A DNA stretch of 64,000 nt from Billgrantia sulfidoxydans (GCF_017868775.1 NZ_CP053381.1:3720001-3784000); one strand, 5' to 3'. Positions 8,560-16,736 are shown, numbered from the stretch's first letter. Made by a program: numbers and translations. Notes: generated from the sequence alone by a model not told the origin.

Positions 8560-9387
8560 TCATGCCTCGGGCGGCAACGCCTCGATGGTGCGCAGTGCCT
8601 CGGCGACGATGCCCTGGCGCTTGGGCAGGTCGGCCATACGGTTGGGCGTTTCCATGTTGAGGGCGAAGAACACCGGGCCGCTGGGGCGCTCCACCCAACC
8701 CACCCACCAGCCGAGCTGGCCGGACCAGCCGGTCTTGCCGCGCAGGATCCAGTCATTGCCGGCGCCGACGACCATCAGGTCCTTGACCAGCCGCTGGTCG
8801 GCCTCGTCGAACGGAAGCTCGTTGCGGTAGAGCCGCTCGAGGAAGGCGATCTGTTCCTCGGCGGAGATCTCCAGCAGGTTCTCCTCCAGCCAGAAGTGTT
8901 CCAGCCGGTCGCCGATCTCGGCGTTGCCGTAGCCGAGCCGCGCCAGGTAGTCGCGCTCGCGCTCCTCGCCCAGCTCACGGGCGAAATGCTGGTAGAGCCA
9001 CACCACCGAGTTGCGCATGCCCGAGCGCAGATCCTGATCACCGTTCCACGGCGGAAACTCTCGCTCGACGCCATCCCAGGCGAAGACCTGGAATTCATCC
9101 TCCACCACGCCGGCGTCCAGGGCGAACAGGGTGTGGGGGATCTTGAAGGTGGAGGCGGGTACGAAGCGTTGCCGGGCCCGTTCGCCGTCATGCACCAGCG
9201 CGGTGGCGGCACCGTCGCGCCTGTCGACCACCAGCAGCGTGCCGCTGGCCTCGTTGGCGCGGAAGATCTCGCCCCAGTCGTCGCGTTCCTGCCAGGTCTC
9301 GGCCACGGCGCTCAAGGGCGCCAGCGCCAGCGCCAGCAGCAGGACGCCGGCCATCAATGCTTTTATGGGTGTCGTCTTCAGAATCAT
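8560..9387 (-). CDS. Class D (OXA-type) beta-lactamase
   Basis: After a signal peptide (ILKTTPIKALMAGVLLLALA, ending near AVAE), the mature protein carries all class D motifs in order. These are STFK (active-site Ser and Lys, in PASTFKIPHTLF), SVV (the S-x-V box, in RNSVVWLYQ), YGN (in RLGYGNAEI) and KTGW (in RGKTGWSGQLGWWVGW). The length of 275 aa is normal for OXA enzymes, which act in the periplasm and hydrolyse penicillins. Start ATG 9387 is chosen; GTG 9399 is possible. The gene is divergent from an AmpR-type regulator (9516), so it may be inducible by cell-wall fragments. No mobile element flanks it and its codon use matches its neighbours, so it looks intrinsic to the chromosome. Confidence 0.93.
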   Translation of the reverse strand: MILKTTPIKALMAGVLLLALALAPLSAVAETWQERDDWGEIFRANEASGTLLVVDRRDGAATALVHDGERARQRFVPASTFKIPHTLFALDAGVVEDEFQVFAWDGVEREFPPWNGDQDLRSGMRNSVVWLYQHFARELGEERERDYLARLGYGNAEIGDRLEHFWLEENLLEISAEEQIAFLERLYRNELPFDEADQRLVKDLMVVGAGNDWILRGKTGWSGQLGWWVGWVERPSGPVFFALNMETPNRMADLPKRQGIVAEALRTIEALPPEA

Positions 9388-9407
9388 GGTTCCATCCACT
9401 CGTCAGG

Positions 9408-9413
9408 ATTATG
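9408..9413 (-). promoter_or_regulatory. Candidate -10 of the beta-lactamase gene
   Basis: Read on the minus strand this is CATAAT, about 20 nt from the start codon. No recognisable -35 lies 17 nt upstream, which is consistent with an activator-dependent promoter. Confidence 0.4.
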
Positions 9414-9461
9414 GTATTCAAGGGTTGGCGACGCGTCGGATGGCAGATTAGCGGGATGGCA

Positions 9462-9490
9462 TGCAAGCTCACAAACCATGATATCTTGCA
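9462..9490. promoter_or_regulatory. Inverted repeat, candidate AmpR/LysR operator
   Basis: TGCAAG (9462-9467) and CTTGCA (9485-9490) form a dyad with a 17-nt AT-rich spacer in the intergenic region between the beta-lactamase and its divergent regulator. LysR-type regulators bind such dyads. The assignment is inference. Confidence 0.4.
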
Positions 9491-9515
9491 GGTGCCATAA
9501 ACTGAGCTTGGGCTT

Positions 9516-10409
9516 ATGACGAGACCTTACCTGCCGCTCAATGCCCTGCGTGCCTTCGAGGCCTCGGCACGCCATCTGAGCTTCACCCGCGCCGCCGACG
9601 AGCTGAACGTGACCCAGGCGGCGGTGAGCCACCAGGTCAAGCTGCTGGAAGAACGGCTGGGCACGGCGCTGTTCAAGCGCCTGCCCCGCGGGCTGATGAT
9701 CACCGCGGAGGGCGAGGCGCTGCTGCCGGTGACGCGCGACGCCTTCGATCGCATGGCGAACATGCTGGAGCGGCTCGAGGGCGGCAGGGTGCGTGACATT
9801 CTCAACGTCGGGGCCGTGGGTACGTTTGCCGTGGGCTGGCTGCTGCCGCGCCTGGCGCGCTTCCAGTCCGGCCACCCGTTGATCGAGATACGCCTGTCGA
9901 CCCACAACAACCGGGTCGACATGGCGATCGAGGGGTTGGACTGCGCCATCCGCTTCGGTGACGGCGCCTGGCACGGGCTCGAGGCGCAGCGGCTCTTCGA
10001 TGCGCCGCTCTCGCCCCTGTGTACGCCTCGCCTGGCCGCCTCACTCGGGGCGCCGGCGGACCTGGCCCGCCACACCCTGCTGCGCTCCTATCGCGAGAAC
10101 GAGTGGGCGCACTGGTTCGTCGCCGCCGGCGTGTCACGCCCCCCGGCGCGAGCCCATGGCGTCACTTTCGACTCCTCATTGGCGATGCTGGAGGCGGCGG
10201 TCCAGGGGGTGGGCGTGGCGCTCGCCCCGCCGCGGATGTTCGCTCGCCAGTTGGGCAGCGGTGAGATCGTGCAGCCCTTTGCCATTCACGCTGCGCTCGG
10301 CAGCTACTGGCTCACCCGGCTCAAGTCGCGCCCGCCCAGCGCCGCCATGGAGGCTTTCGAGGCGTGGCTGTTCGACGAGATCCATCTGGCCTACGGCCAC
10401 GCGGCCTAG
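9516..10409 (+). CDS. ampR: LysR-family regulator, AmpR type
   Basis: The 297-residue protein matches AmpR along its whole length from memory of the family. It has the N-terminal helix-turn-helix start PLNALRAFEASARHLSFTRAA, then RLPRGLMITAEGEALLPV, and in the effector domain VGTFAVGWLL, LSTHNNRVD, EGLDCAIRFGDGAWHG, FDSSLAMLEAA and GSYWLTRLKSRP. AmpR binds UDP-MurNAc-peptide or anhydro-muropeptides and switches a beta-lactamase gene on when peptidoglycan is damaged. Here it is divergent from an OXA gene rather than ampC, with a 128-nt shared intergenic region. The ATG at 9516 is the start expected from family length. Its stop overlaps that of the convergent gene at 10406. Confidence 0.85.
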   Translation: MTRPYLPLNALRAFEASARHLSFTRAADELNVTQAAVSHQVKLLEERLGTALFKRLPRGLMITAEGEALLPVTRDAFDRMANMLERLEGGRVRDILNVGAVGTFAVGWLLPRLARFQSGHPLIEIRLSTHNNRVDMAIEGLDCAIRFGDGAWHGLEAQRLFDAPLSPLCTPRLAASLGAPADLARHTLLRSYRENEWAHWFVAAGVSRPPARAHGVTFDSSLAMLEAAVQGVGVALAPPRMFARQLGSGEIVQPFAIHAALGSYWLTRLKSRPPSAAMEAFEAWLFDEIHLAYGHAA

Positions 10410-11038
10410 CTCAGCGCCTCGACGATGGGGCGTTCGCCATCGAGCAGGACGTACTCGCGGTTGAGCAGGTCGCGCGCCTGGGCCAGGTGCACCAAGGCAT
10501 GGGCGACGTTGGCGCGCGAGACGCGGTTTTCGCCGCCGCTCTCCTCCAGGGAGGTGGCGACCCGCTGGGTGGCGGGCGCATCCACCAGCCGCCCCGGCTT
10601 GAGGAGCACGTGAGGCACGGCCGAGCTGCGCAGGTGCGCATCCGCGGCGTGCTTGGCCACCATGTAGGGGCGCAGCGCCTCGGGCGCCTCGAGCGGCTTT
10701 TCGGCACGCATGGCGCTGACCATCAGCAAGCGTGACACGCCGCGCTCGCAGGCCAGGTCGGTGGCGCGGATGGCACCGTGGAGATCGATCAACAGCGTCT
10801 TGTCCGGGCCGGTGTGGGGCCCCGAGCCGGCCGTGAAGACGATCTGGTCGCAGCCGTCGCAGGCGTGCTTGAAGTCGTCCTCCAGGTCGGCAACCACGGT
10901 GTCGATGCCGCGTTCGCCGAACCATGGCTGCTGTTCCGCTGCGCGAACCATGGCCCGGATGGGTAGGCCCACGGCCTGGGCCAGCTCACAGAATTGCCGA
11001 CCGATCTGGCCGTTGGCTCCGATTACCAAGGTGGTCAT
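10406..11038 (-). CDS. NAD(P)-binding Rossmann protein (atypical SDR, YwnB/NmrA-like)
   Basis: The 210-residue protein opens with TTLVIGANGQIGRQ, the glycine-rich dinucleotide-binding motif of extended/atypical SDRs. It continues with VVADLEDDF, IVFTAGSG and SRLLMVSAMRA, and ends with a short substrate domain (LLKPGRLVDAP, RVSRANVAHALV). It lacks the YxxxK pair at the usual spacing, although YMVAKHAAD contains a Y-x-x-x-K in the right region. Homologues are annotated as NAD(P)H-binding proteins without a defined substrate. The frame is open to 11407, but ATG 11038 starts the Rossmann strand. A minus-strand TAGGCT (fwd 11077-11082) about 38 nt upstream may be its -10. Its 3' end overlaps ampR by 4 nt. 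Confidence 0.85.
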   Translation of the reverse strand: MTTLVIGANGQIGRQFCELAQAVGLPIRAMVRAAEQQPWFGERGIDTVVADLEDDFKHACDGCDQIVFTAGSGPHTGPDKTLLIDLHGAIRATDLACERGVSRLLMVSAMRAEKPLEAPEALRPYMVAKHAADAHLRSSAVPHVLLKPGRLVDAPATQRVATSLEESGGENRVSRANVAHALVHLAQARDLLNREYVLLDGERPIVEALS

Positions 11039-11127
11039 TCGCGTCTCTCCCGCCGTCGGCATCGTGGCTTTCCGGCAGCCTAGCCGATGCCGGCGCGGGC
11101 CTCCAGGCGGCCCGAGGGGGGACGGTG

Positions 11128-11136
11128 TGCTAGCCT
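11128..11136 (+). promoter_or_regulatory. Candidate extended -10 for arfB
   Basis: TGC-TAGCCT lies 40 nt upstream of the arfB ATG and belongs to the recurrent TGCTAGNNT pattern of this window. Confidence 0.35.
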
Positions 11137-11176
11137 GTGACGCTGCCAGGCGACCCATCAAGCGCACGAGGCCGAC

Positions 11177-11590
11177 ATGCTGCGACTCAACCACCACGTG
11201 GAACTGCCCGACCACGAGATCGAGATCACCCAGATCCGCGCCCAGGGCGCAGGCGGCCAGAACGTCAACAAGGTGGCTTCCGCGGTGCACCTGCGCTTCG
11301 ACATTTCCGCGTCGAGCCTGCCTCCGTTCTACAAGGAGCGGCTGCTGGCGTTCTCCGACCAGCGCATCACCAAGGAGGGCGTGGTGGTGATCAAGGCCCA
11401 GAGCCACCGCACCTTCGAGCAGAACCGCGAGGATGCCCTGGCGCGCCTCAAGGCGCTGATCCTGGAGGCGGTGAAGACGCGCAAGGCACGCAAGCCGACC
11501 AAGCCGACCCGCGCCTCACAGCGCAAACGCATGGATCGCAAGACGAAGAAGGGGCAGACCAAGGCGCTGCGCAGCAAGGTGAAACCGTAA
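11177..11590 (+). CDS. arfB: Alternative ribosome-rescue factor / peptidyl-tRNA hydrolase ArfB
   Basis: The 137-residue protein has the GGQ motif in RAQGAGGQNVNKV (residues about 22-34), which hydrolyses peptidyl-tRNA on stalled ribosomes. The C-terminal tail is strongly basic (KTRKARKPTKPT through RKRMDRKTKKGQTKALRSK). In ArfB (YaeJ) this tail enters the empty mRNA channel. The length agrees with E. coli ArfB (140 aa) and is far below that of release factors. It stands alone, with a candidate extended -10 in front. Confidence 0.95.
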   Translation: MLRLNHHVELPDHEIEITQIRAQGAGGQNVNKVASAVHLRFDISASSLPPFYKERLLAFSDQRITKEGVVVIKAQSHRTFEQNREDALARLKALILEAVKTRKARKPTKPTRASQRKRMDRKTKKGQTKALRSKVKP

Positions 11591-11601
11591 GGAGGCGAGG
11601 C

Positions 11602-11610
11602 TGCTAGGCT
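11602..11610 (+). promoter_or_regulatory. Candidate extended -10 before the voltage-sensor-like gene
   Basis: TGC-TAGGCT lies about 38 nt upstream of the ATG at 11648. Confidence 0.3.
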
Positions 11611-11647
11611 TAACGCCATAGCATGCCCTTCGCGCCAAGGAGCTCCC

Positions 11648-12658
11648 ATGCCCACGCCGTCGAGAACCGTCTCGCGACCGCTGAATCCCGCGCTGGAGCG
11701 CCTGCATCTGGTATGGGACCTGCTGGTCATGGTGCTGGTGGTGGCCAACCTGACGCTGCTGCTATTCGACAGCCTGTTCCTGCTGCCGCCCGTCAACGAT
11801 GCCTTCGCCGCCGTGGCACCGGGGCTGCACGGCGCCTACGACCGCCACGTGCACGCCAACTTCATCGAGATCGACCTGGTCTTCGTCGCCGTCTTCGTGC
11901 TCGACGTGCTGCTGGGCTGGGCCGCGGCCATCGCCGAGCGCCGCTATCACCGCTGGTTCTTCTACCCCTTCGTGCACTGGTACGACGTGCTGGGCTGCAT
12001 CCCGCTGAGCGGCTTTCGCCTGCTGCGCATCCTGCGCGTCATCTCGCTGCTGACCCGCCTGCAGCGCCTGGGCCTGATCGACATGCGTCGCTGGCAGCTC
12101 TACGCGTTCTTCGCCAAGTATTACGACATCCTGATGGAGGAACTGTCCGATCGCGTGGCGCTACGCCTGCTGGGCAACATGCAGGAGCAGATCCGTTCCA
12201 GCGATTCCCTGTCGACCCGTGTCATCGACCGGGTGGTGATGCCGCGCAAGCAGCAGTTGATCCGCGAACTCAGCCAGCGCCTGGAGGAGATGACCGGCAA
12301 CGCCTATGCGCGCAACCGCGAGGAGACGATGCGCTACGTCAGCGCCCTGGTCGGCCGCACCGTGGCGGAGAGCCAGGAGATACGCCGTCTGCGCAGGCTG
12401 CCGATGGGCGATGCCGTGGCCCGCAGCATGCAGTCGAGCCTCTCGGAGCTGGCCTGCCGCCTGGTCCACGAGGCCATGGAAGGGTTGCGCTCGCCGGAGT
12501 TCACCGCCCTGGTGGAACGTCTGGCCGACAGCGGCTTCGATACCTGGCTGCAGGTCGACGAGCACACCGATCGGGTGACCGAACAGGTGCTCGTCGACAT
12601 GCTCGAACTGATGAAGGAACAGATCGCCGTCAAGCAGTGGCGGCGTCGCTACGATTGA
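11648..12658 (+). CDS. Voltage-sensor-like membrane protein without a pore module
   Basis: The 336-residue protein has hydrophobic helices at about residues 22-45, 72-97 and 108-125. The next segment carries spaced arginines (GFRLLRILRVISLLTRLQRL, about 123-143) like the S4 helix of voltage-gated ion channels. There is no selectivity-filter-like sequence (TxGYG or similar) and no S5-S6 pair. The rest (about 150-336) is soluble, helical and charged, with possible coiled coil. It resembles 'ion transporter' proteins of gammaproteobacteria. The sequence suggests a stand-alone voltage-sensing domain coupled to a cytoplasmic helical domain; this is inference. Its 3' end overlaps the convergent racemase-family gene by 29 nt. 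Confidence 0.75.
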   Translation: MPTPSRTVSRPLNPALERLHLVWDLLVMVLVVANLTLLLFDSLFLLPPVNDAFAAVAPGLHGAYDRHVHANFIEIDLVFVAVFVLDVLLGWAAAIAERRYHRWFFYPFVHWYDVLGCIPLSGFRLLRILRVISLLTRLQRLGLIDMRRWQLYAFFAKYYDILMEELSDRVALRLLGNMQEQIRSSDSLSTRVIDRVVMPRKQQLIRELSQRLEEMTGNAYARNREETMRYVSALVGRTVAESQEIRRLRRLPMGDAVARSMQSSLSELACRLVHEAMEGLRSPEFTALVERLADSGFDTWLQVDEHTDRVTEQVLVDMLELMKEQIAVKQWRRRYD

Positions 12659-13706
12659 CCGCCACGGGATGACGATCACTGAGAATGTGGTGCACGCCGC
12701 CACAATCCACCATCGGGTCGTCGCAGTTGACCACGATCTCCGAGCGCGCCAGCACGTAGCTCTTGCCGGTAATGGTGTTCTCCACCACCTGATGCTTGCC
12801 GCCGGCCTCGCGCACCGCGACGACTTCGCCGATGAAGCCCGTCTCGCGCAGGGAGACGGTCTCCAGCTTGTCGCCGGGCTTGATGGTGCCCTCATAGTGC
12901 ATCAGCGCCAGCCGCGCCGAGGTACCGGTACCGGTGGTGCTGCGGCAGATCACGCCGGGATGCACGTAGGTGGTCGAGCGCGAGCGGTAGAAGTCGTCGG
13001 CAATCTGTTCCACCGGCCCCATGAAGTGCAGGAACGGCAGCGGCCCGACGTCGCCCAGGGTGTAGTGCGAGAAGCCGCTGTGGGCCTGGATCGCCTCGAC
13101 GATGCGATGCGCGCACTCGGCCAGCGCGCGCTCCTCCTCGCGCTTGAGCGAGAAGCCGAGCTCGGTCGCGTCCACCAGGGCATAGAACCCGCCGCTGTAG
13201 GCGATGCTGTAGGTCACGTCGCCCACGCCGGGCACGTGGATCTGCGCCCGGTGGGTGTCGATGTAGCTGGGCAGCCCGCCGCAGGTGATCGCCTCGACCA
13301 CGCCGTTCTCGACCCGCGCTTCGATCTGCACCAGGCCGGCGGGGGATTCCAGCGTGAAGTGCTGGATCCCCTCGCGCTTGGGAATCAGCCCGGTTTCGAG
13401 CAGCGCCGTGGCGGTACAGATGGTGTTGGAGCCGGAATAGACCGGGTAGCCCATCACTTCCATGATGATGTAGCCCATCTGTGCCTGGGGATCGCAGGCC
13501 GGCACGATCAGGTCCACCGACATCTCGGGGATGCCATAGGGCTCGTTCAGCAGCAGCTTGCGCAGGCCGTCGGCGTCGTTCTCCAGGTACTCCATCTGCT
13601 GGCGCACGGTGTCGCCGGGCAGCGGGTCGATGCCGCCGATCACGATGCGGCTGACGTCGCCGCCGGCATGGGTGTCGAGCAACTGCAGGGTGAGTTCGTG
13701 GCTCAT
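12630..13706 (-). CDS. Proline racemase-superfamily protein lacking both catalytic cysteines
   Basis: The 358-residue product has the proline racemase/hydroxyproline epimerase fold: LQLLDTHAGGDVSRIV at the start, LNEPYGIPEMSVDLIVP, and TGTGTSARLALM near residue 265. In racemases and epimerases the acid-base pair is two Cys (MCGH and SPCGTGTSAR). Here the aligned positions read YSGSNT (Ser) and RSTTGTGTSAR (Thr). Thr or Ser substitutions occur in trans-3-hydroxy-L-proline dehydratases, usually with one Cys kept. A dehydratase or another activity is therefore more likely than racemisation. The ATG at 13706 overlaps the TGA of the upstream dehydrogenase (ATGA). No hydroxyproline transport or catabolic genes are adjacent. 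Confidence 0.85.
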   Translation of the reverse strand: MSHELTLQLLDTHAGGDVSRIVIGGIDPLPGDTVRQQMEYLENDADGLRKLLLNEPYGIPEMSVDLIVPACDPQAQMGYIIMEVMGYPVYSGSNTICTATALLETGLIPKREGIQHFTLESPAGLVQIEARVENGVVEAITCGGLPSYIDTHRAQIHVPGVGDVTYSIAYSGGFYALVDATELGFSLKREEERALAECAHRIVEAIQAHSGFSHYTLGDVGPLPFLHFMGPVEQIADDFYRSRSTTYVHPGVICRSTTGTGTSARLALMHYEGTIKPGDKLETVSLRETGFIGEVVAVREAGGKHQVVENTITGKSYVLARSEIVVNCDDPMVDCGGVHHILSDRHPVAVNRSDAATA

Positions 13707-14875
13707 ACGTTTTCCTTGAGGGCGAAGGGCGCGCCGTGCTCGGCCCACTGGGAATCGGGCACGATGACGATCTTGCCCAGGTAGTTGCTGCCGCGATTGA
13801 CGAAGTAGCGCTCCGCCTCGTGCAGCTCGGAGAGCTTGAAGGCCGCGTGCAGCACCGGCTTGAGCTGACCGCCGCGAATCCACTCGACGAGCTGCTCGGC
13901 CTCCTCGCGGGTGCCGTGGGAGACGCCGAAGATCTGCACCTGGTAGAGGTAGATGCGGGTCCACATGATCTCGCTGAGGTTGCCGCCGCTGGCGCCGGCG
14001 ATGGAGAGCCGCGGGTAGGTGGTGCGCGCCTTCATGTCGCCGATCATGGTGTCGATGAACAGGTCGGTCATCTGACCGCCGACCAGGTCCATCACCGCAT
14101 CGATGGGCGCACCGCCGGTCGCGTCCAGCACGCGCTCGACGAAGGTGGAGAGATCGCCGCGGTCGATCACCGCCTCGGCGCCCAGCGCCAGCAGCGCCTC
14201 GGCCTTGTCGGGCTGGCTCACGGCGTAGGGGATCGCGCCGACGATGCGGCACATCTGGATCAGCGCCGCGCCCACGCCGCCGCTGGCGCCGCTGACCAGC
14301 ACCCGCTCCCCGGCCGCGACCCTGGCCGAGGTCATCATGTGGTAGCCGGTCTGGTAGGAACACATGCCCATCGCCGCCAGCTCGGCGTCGGCGAGCTCGG
14401 GGTTGGGCACGTGGTGGAACTGGTCCGACGGCACGGCGACGTACTCGGCGTAGCCGCCATCGGCACCGTGGCCGTAGTAGTCGGGGGTCAGGTTGATGTC
14501 GCGGCGCTCATCGGCGTAGAGGTTGAAGTCGAGCAGGCCGCGCTCGCCGATGCGCGCGGCATCGACGCCCTCGCCCACCGCCACCACGCGCCCGGCCACG
14601 TCGGCGCCCTGGATGCGCGGAAAGGTCAGGGTCGGCTCGCCGCCCATGGCGAAGGAGGTCACCTCGCCCTTGTCCTTGGTCGGGTAGAGCCCCTCGCGGG
14701 CCTTGCGGTCGGTGTTGTTCTTGGCCGTGGCGGTGACCTGCACCAGCACCTCGCCCGGGCCCGGACGGGGGGTGGCGACGTCGTCGCGATACACCAGCTT
14801 GTCGATCCCGCCGTGGCCGGTCAGGACCATGGCGTTCATGGTGGCCGGAATGGTCGGTACGTTCTCTGTGGGCAC
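13703..14875 (-). CDS. Zinc-type alcohol dehydrogenase-like / quinone oxidoreductase family enzyme
   Basis: The 390-residue protein is a medium-chain dehydrogenase/reductase. It has the N-terminal GroES-like fold (residues about 15-150, with PGPGEVLVQVTATAKNNTD), then the nucleotide-binding motif LVSGASGGVGAALIQM near residue 190 and the tail QLKPVLHAAFKLSELHEAERYF. The zinc-ligand Cys and His of classical alcohol dehydrogenases are absent, so it is probably an NADPH-dependent quinone reductase-like or enoyl reductase-type enzyme. I choose the GTG at 14875 because AGGAGG lies six bases upstream; ATG 14839 is the next option. It is translationally coupled to the racemase-family gene, so both probably act on the same substrate. 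Confidence 0.82.
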   Translation of the reverse strand: MPTENVPTIPATMNAMVLTGHGGIDKLVYRDDVATPRPGPGEVLVQVTATAKNNTDRKAREGLYPTKDKGEVTSFAMGGEPTLTFPRIQGADVAGRVVAVGEGVDAARIGERGLLDFNLYADERRDINLTPDYYGHGADGGYAEYVAVPSDQFHHVPNPELADAELAAMGMCSYQTGYHMMTSARVAAGERVLVSGASGGVGAALIQMCRIVGAIPYAVSQPDKAEALLALGAEAVIDRGDLSTFVERVLDATGGAPIDAVMDLVGGQMTDLFIDTMIGDMKARTTYPRLSIAGASGGNLSEIMWTRIYLYQVQIFGVSHGTREEAEQLVEWIRGGQLKPVLHAAFKLSELHEAERYFVNRGSNYLGKIVIVPDSQWAEHGAPFALKENV

Positions 14876-15266
14876 GATGGTCCTCCTGGCTGAGCCTCGT
14901 TGGCGGTTACCTGGCTCTCCACGCCTGGCCGAAGCCTCCCCTGCCCTCGTCGCCGCGCGGCCCCAGGCAACGACATGCCGAAGAGCCAGCGCGCGGTTCG
15001 CGCCGACCGGGGTCGAAGTGCAACGGGGGAAACGAATGAGGTGGGGCAGCCTGTCCGGCGTGTCGATATGGGCAGATTGAATCATGCCCTGCCGGGGGCT
15101 GCATACCGTTGATGATTGGGTATTTTTTCTGTTTTGGGCGGCTGCGACTGGGGATTCTTTCTTTCCCGCCGACAGCGAGCCGAACCGGCATCACCTAGGC
15201 TAAGGCGCGGCAAGCGCTCGCTCGCTATCCTGTCAGGAGGAATTGCCCAGGTGTAAGGAGACACCG
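14876..15266. other. Intergenic region between divergent dehydrogenase and lipid-kinase genes
   Basis: This region of about 390 nt has no convincing gene. It holds the promoters of the two divergent operons, a T-rich tract at about 15119-15137 and the candidate -10 at 15196. No strong hairpin or repeat was seen. Confidence 0.5.
15196..15201 (+). promoter_or_regulatory. Candidate -10 for the lipid kinase gene
   Basis: TAGGCT lies 65 nt upstream of the ATG at 15267. The -35 is not obvious. Confidence 0.25.
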
Positions 15267-16178
15267 ATGAACCACTGGCTGATGGCCAATACCGCTGCCG
15301 GCGACGGCAGCCATGACGCCGCCTTCTGGCGCGAGCACCTACGGGCAGCCGGCCTCGACACACTACGGGTGCGCGACATCGCCGAGACCGACTGGCATCG
15401 CCAGGTCGCGCCCGGCGATCGGGTGCTGGTCGCCGGCGGGGATGGCTCGGTCAACCTGGCGGCGTCCATCTGTATCGAGCACGGCGCCGTGCTGGGCGTG
15501 CTGCCCTCGGGCACGGCCAACGACTTCGCCCGCAATCTGGGGCTGCCCGACGACCCCGTGGCCGTGTGCCGGGTGGCGCTCGGGGCGCACACGGCCAAGG
15601 TCGACGTGGCCTGGATCAACGGCCAGCTCTATCTCAACGTTGCCCACATCGGGCTTGGCACCGTGCCCGCCCGGGAGGCCTCCCCACGTGAGAAGAAGCT
15701 CCTGGGGCGCTTCAGCTACCTCGTCACCCTGGCCAGAAAGCTCGGCGTACAGCGTGGCTTTCAGGGGCGCATCGAGGGCGACGACCAAGCCGTCGAGGGA
15801 CGCTGGCTGACCATCGCCATCGCCTCGGGGGCCTATTTCGGTGGCGGCCACGGCATCGCGGGTGCACGTATCGACGACGGCCAGCTCGACATCGTGGCGG
15901 TGCGGCAGCGCGCCTGGTTTCGCCTGCTGCTCTCCTACCTCGCCACGCGCCTGCTGGGACACCCACCCCAAGGCGACGACACCCTGGTTCACCTGCGCTC
16001 GCCCCAGTGTCACGTGCAGCTTCGCCATGCCCGTACACTCACCGCCGATGGCGAGACCCTGGGGCGCATGGCCAACGTGTCGGCCTTTACCCGGCGCGCC
16101 GTGCTGGAGGTCGCCTGCCGGGGCGTGGTGGGGGCCAACGACAGCACCCTGGCGGGGGAGATCCGCGAGACCTCCTGA
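15267..16178 (+). CDS. Diacylglycerol/lipid kinase family protein (YegS/DagK-like)
   Basis: The 303-residue protein has the DAGK catalytic signature: VLVAGGDGSVNLAAS (GGDGS, about residues 58-72) and VLPSGTANDFARNLGLP (about 81-98). A beta-rich C-terminal lobe follows (AIASGAYFGGGHGIAGARIDDGQLDIVAV, cited here by position about 182-212, and LTADGE near 265). It would phosphorylate a lipid hydroxyl at the cytoplasmic face using ATP. YegS-like enzymes act on phosphatidylglycerol or related lipids, and the true substrate is not determined here. ATG 15267 has AAGGAGA upstream. It is monocistronic, with the convergent phosphoesterase gene 13 nt downstream. Confidence 0.88.
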   Translation: MNHWLMANTAAGDGSHDAAFWREHLRAAGLDTLRVRDIAETDWHRQVAPGDRVLVAGGDGSVNLAASICIEHGAVLGVLPSGTANDFARNLGLPDDPVAVCRVALGAHTAKVDVAWINGQLYLNVAHIGLGTVPAREASPREKKLLGRFSYLVTLARKLGVQRGFQGRIEGDDQAVEGRWLTIAIASGAYFGGGHGIAGARIDDGQLDIVAVRQRAWFRLLLSYLATRLLGHPPQGDDTLVHLRSPQCHVQLRHARTLTADGETLGRMANVSAFTRRAVLEVACRGVVGANDSTLAGEIRETS

Positions 16179-16191
16179 AGGCGGGCCGGCC

Positions 16192-16680
16192 CTAGAGCGG
16201 CAGGTGCAGTATCGCACCGCGCAGGCCGCGCGAATCGGCCCACAGCTTGCCCAGGGTGATCGGCAGCCGGAAGCGGCGCTTGCCCGCCGCCCCGGGGTTG
16301 AACCACAACCGCTGCCGTTGCCACTCATGGCGCGGCTTGTGGGAGTGGCCGTGCAGCACGGCATCGCACGCGGTGGCCGGGTCGAAATCGGCCAGGTCGT
16401 GAACCAGGTGCAGGCGCCAGCCGTTGACGACGAGATCCCGGCGCGGCGGCAGCGCCTCGGCCCAGCCGGCCGTGTCGATGTTGCCGCGCACGGCGTACAG
16501 CGGGGCCAGCTCGCCCAGGCGTTCGAGTATCGCGACGTCCTGCGGCTTCGCGCCCACGTCGCCCAGGTGCAGGATCAGCTCGCAGCCCGTCAGCAGCGTC
16601 AACGCCTCGTCGCGCAGCAGGCCGTGGGTATCGGAGATCACGCCGATGGGCGTGGCGATGTCGAGGCGAACCTGGGCCAT
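16192..16680 (-). CDS. YfcE/MJ0936-type metallophosphoesterase
   Basis: The 162-residue protein has the calcineurin-like phosphoesterase ligands: IGVISDTHG near residue 15 (D-x-H), ILHLGDVG near 37 (GD), AVRGNID near 63 (GN), LHLVHDLAD near 90 and VLHGHSHKPR near 107 (GHxH). It is a small single-domain phosphodiesterase with two metals, resembling E. coli YfcE. The substrate is unknown. The ATG at 16680 is the first in frame. A minus-strand TAGCGT (fwd 16708-16713) may be the -10. Confidence 0.9.
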   Translation of the reverse strand: MAQVRLDIATPIGVISDTHGLLRDEALTLLTGCELILHLGDVGAKPQDVAILERLGELAPLYAVRGNIDTAGWAEALPPRRDLVVNGWRLHLVHDLADFDPATACDAVLHGHSHKPRHEWQRQRLWFNPGAAGKRRFRLPITLGKLWADSRGLRGAILHLPL

Positions 16681-16736
16681 GGGGATTCTCTTGCAGGAGC
16701 CTCCCCCACGCTAGCGCATCGCCGATGCCGCGTCAC

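Noticed and set aside
12630..14363. Possible fusion of dehydrogenase and racemase-family protein
   Set aside because: The long frame is the racemase frame running out of frame through the dehydrogenase gene. The true genes meet at an ATGA overlap at 13703-13706.
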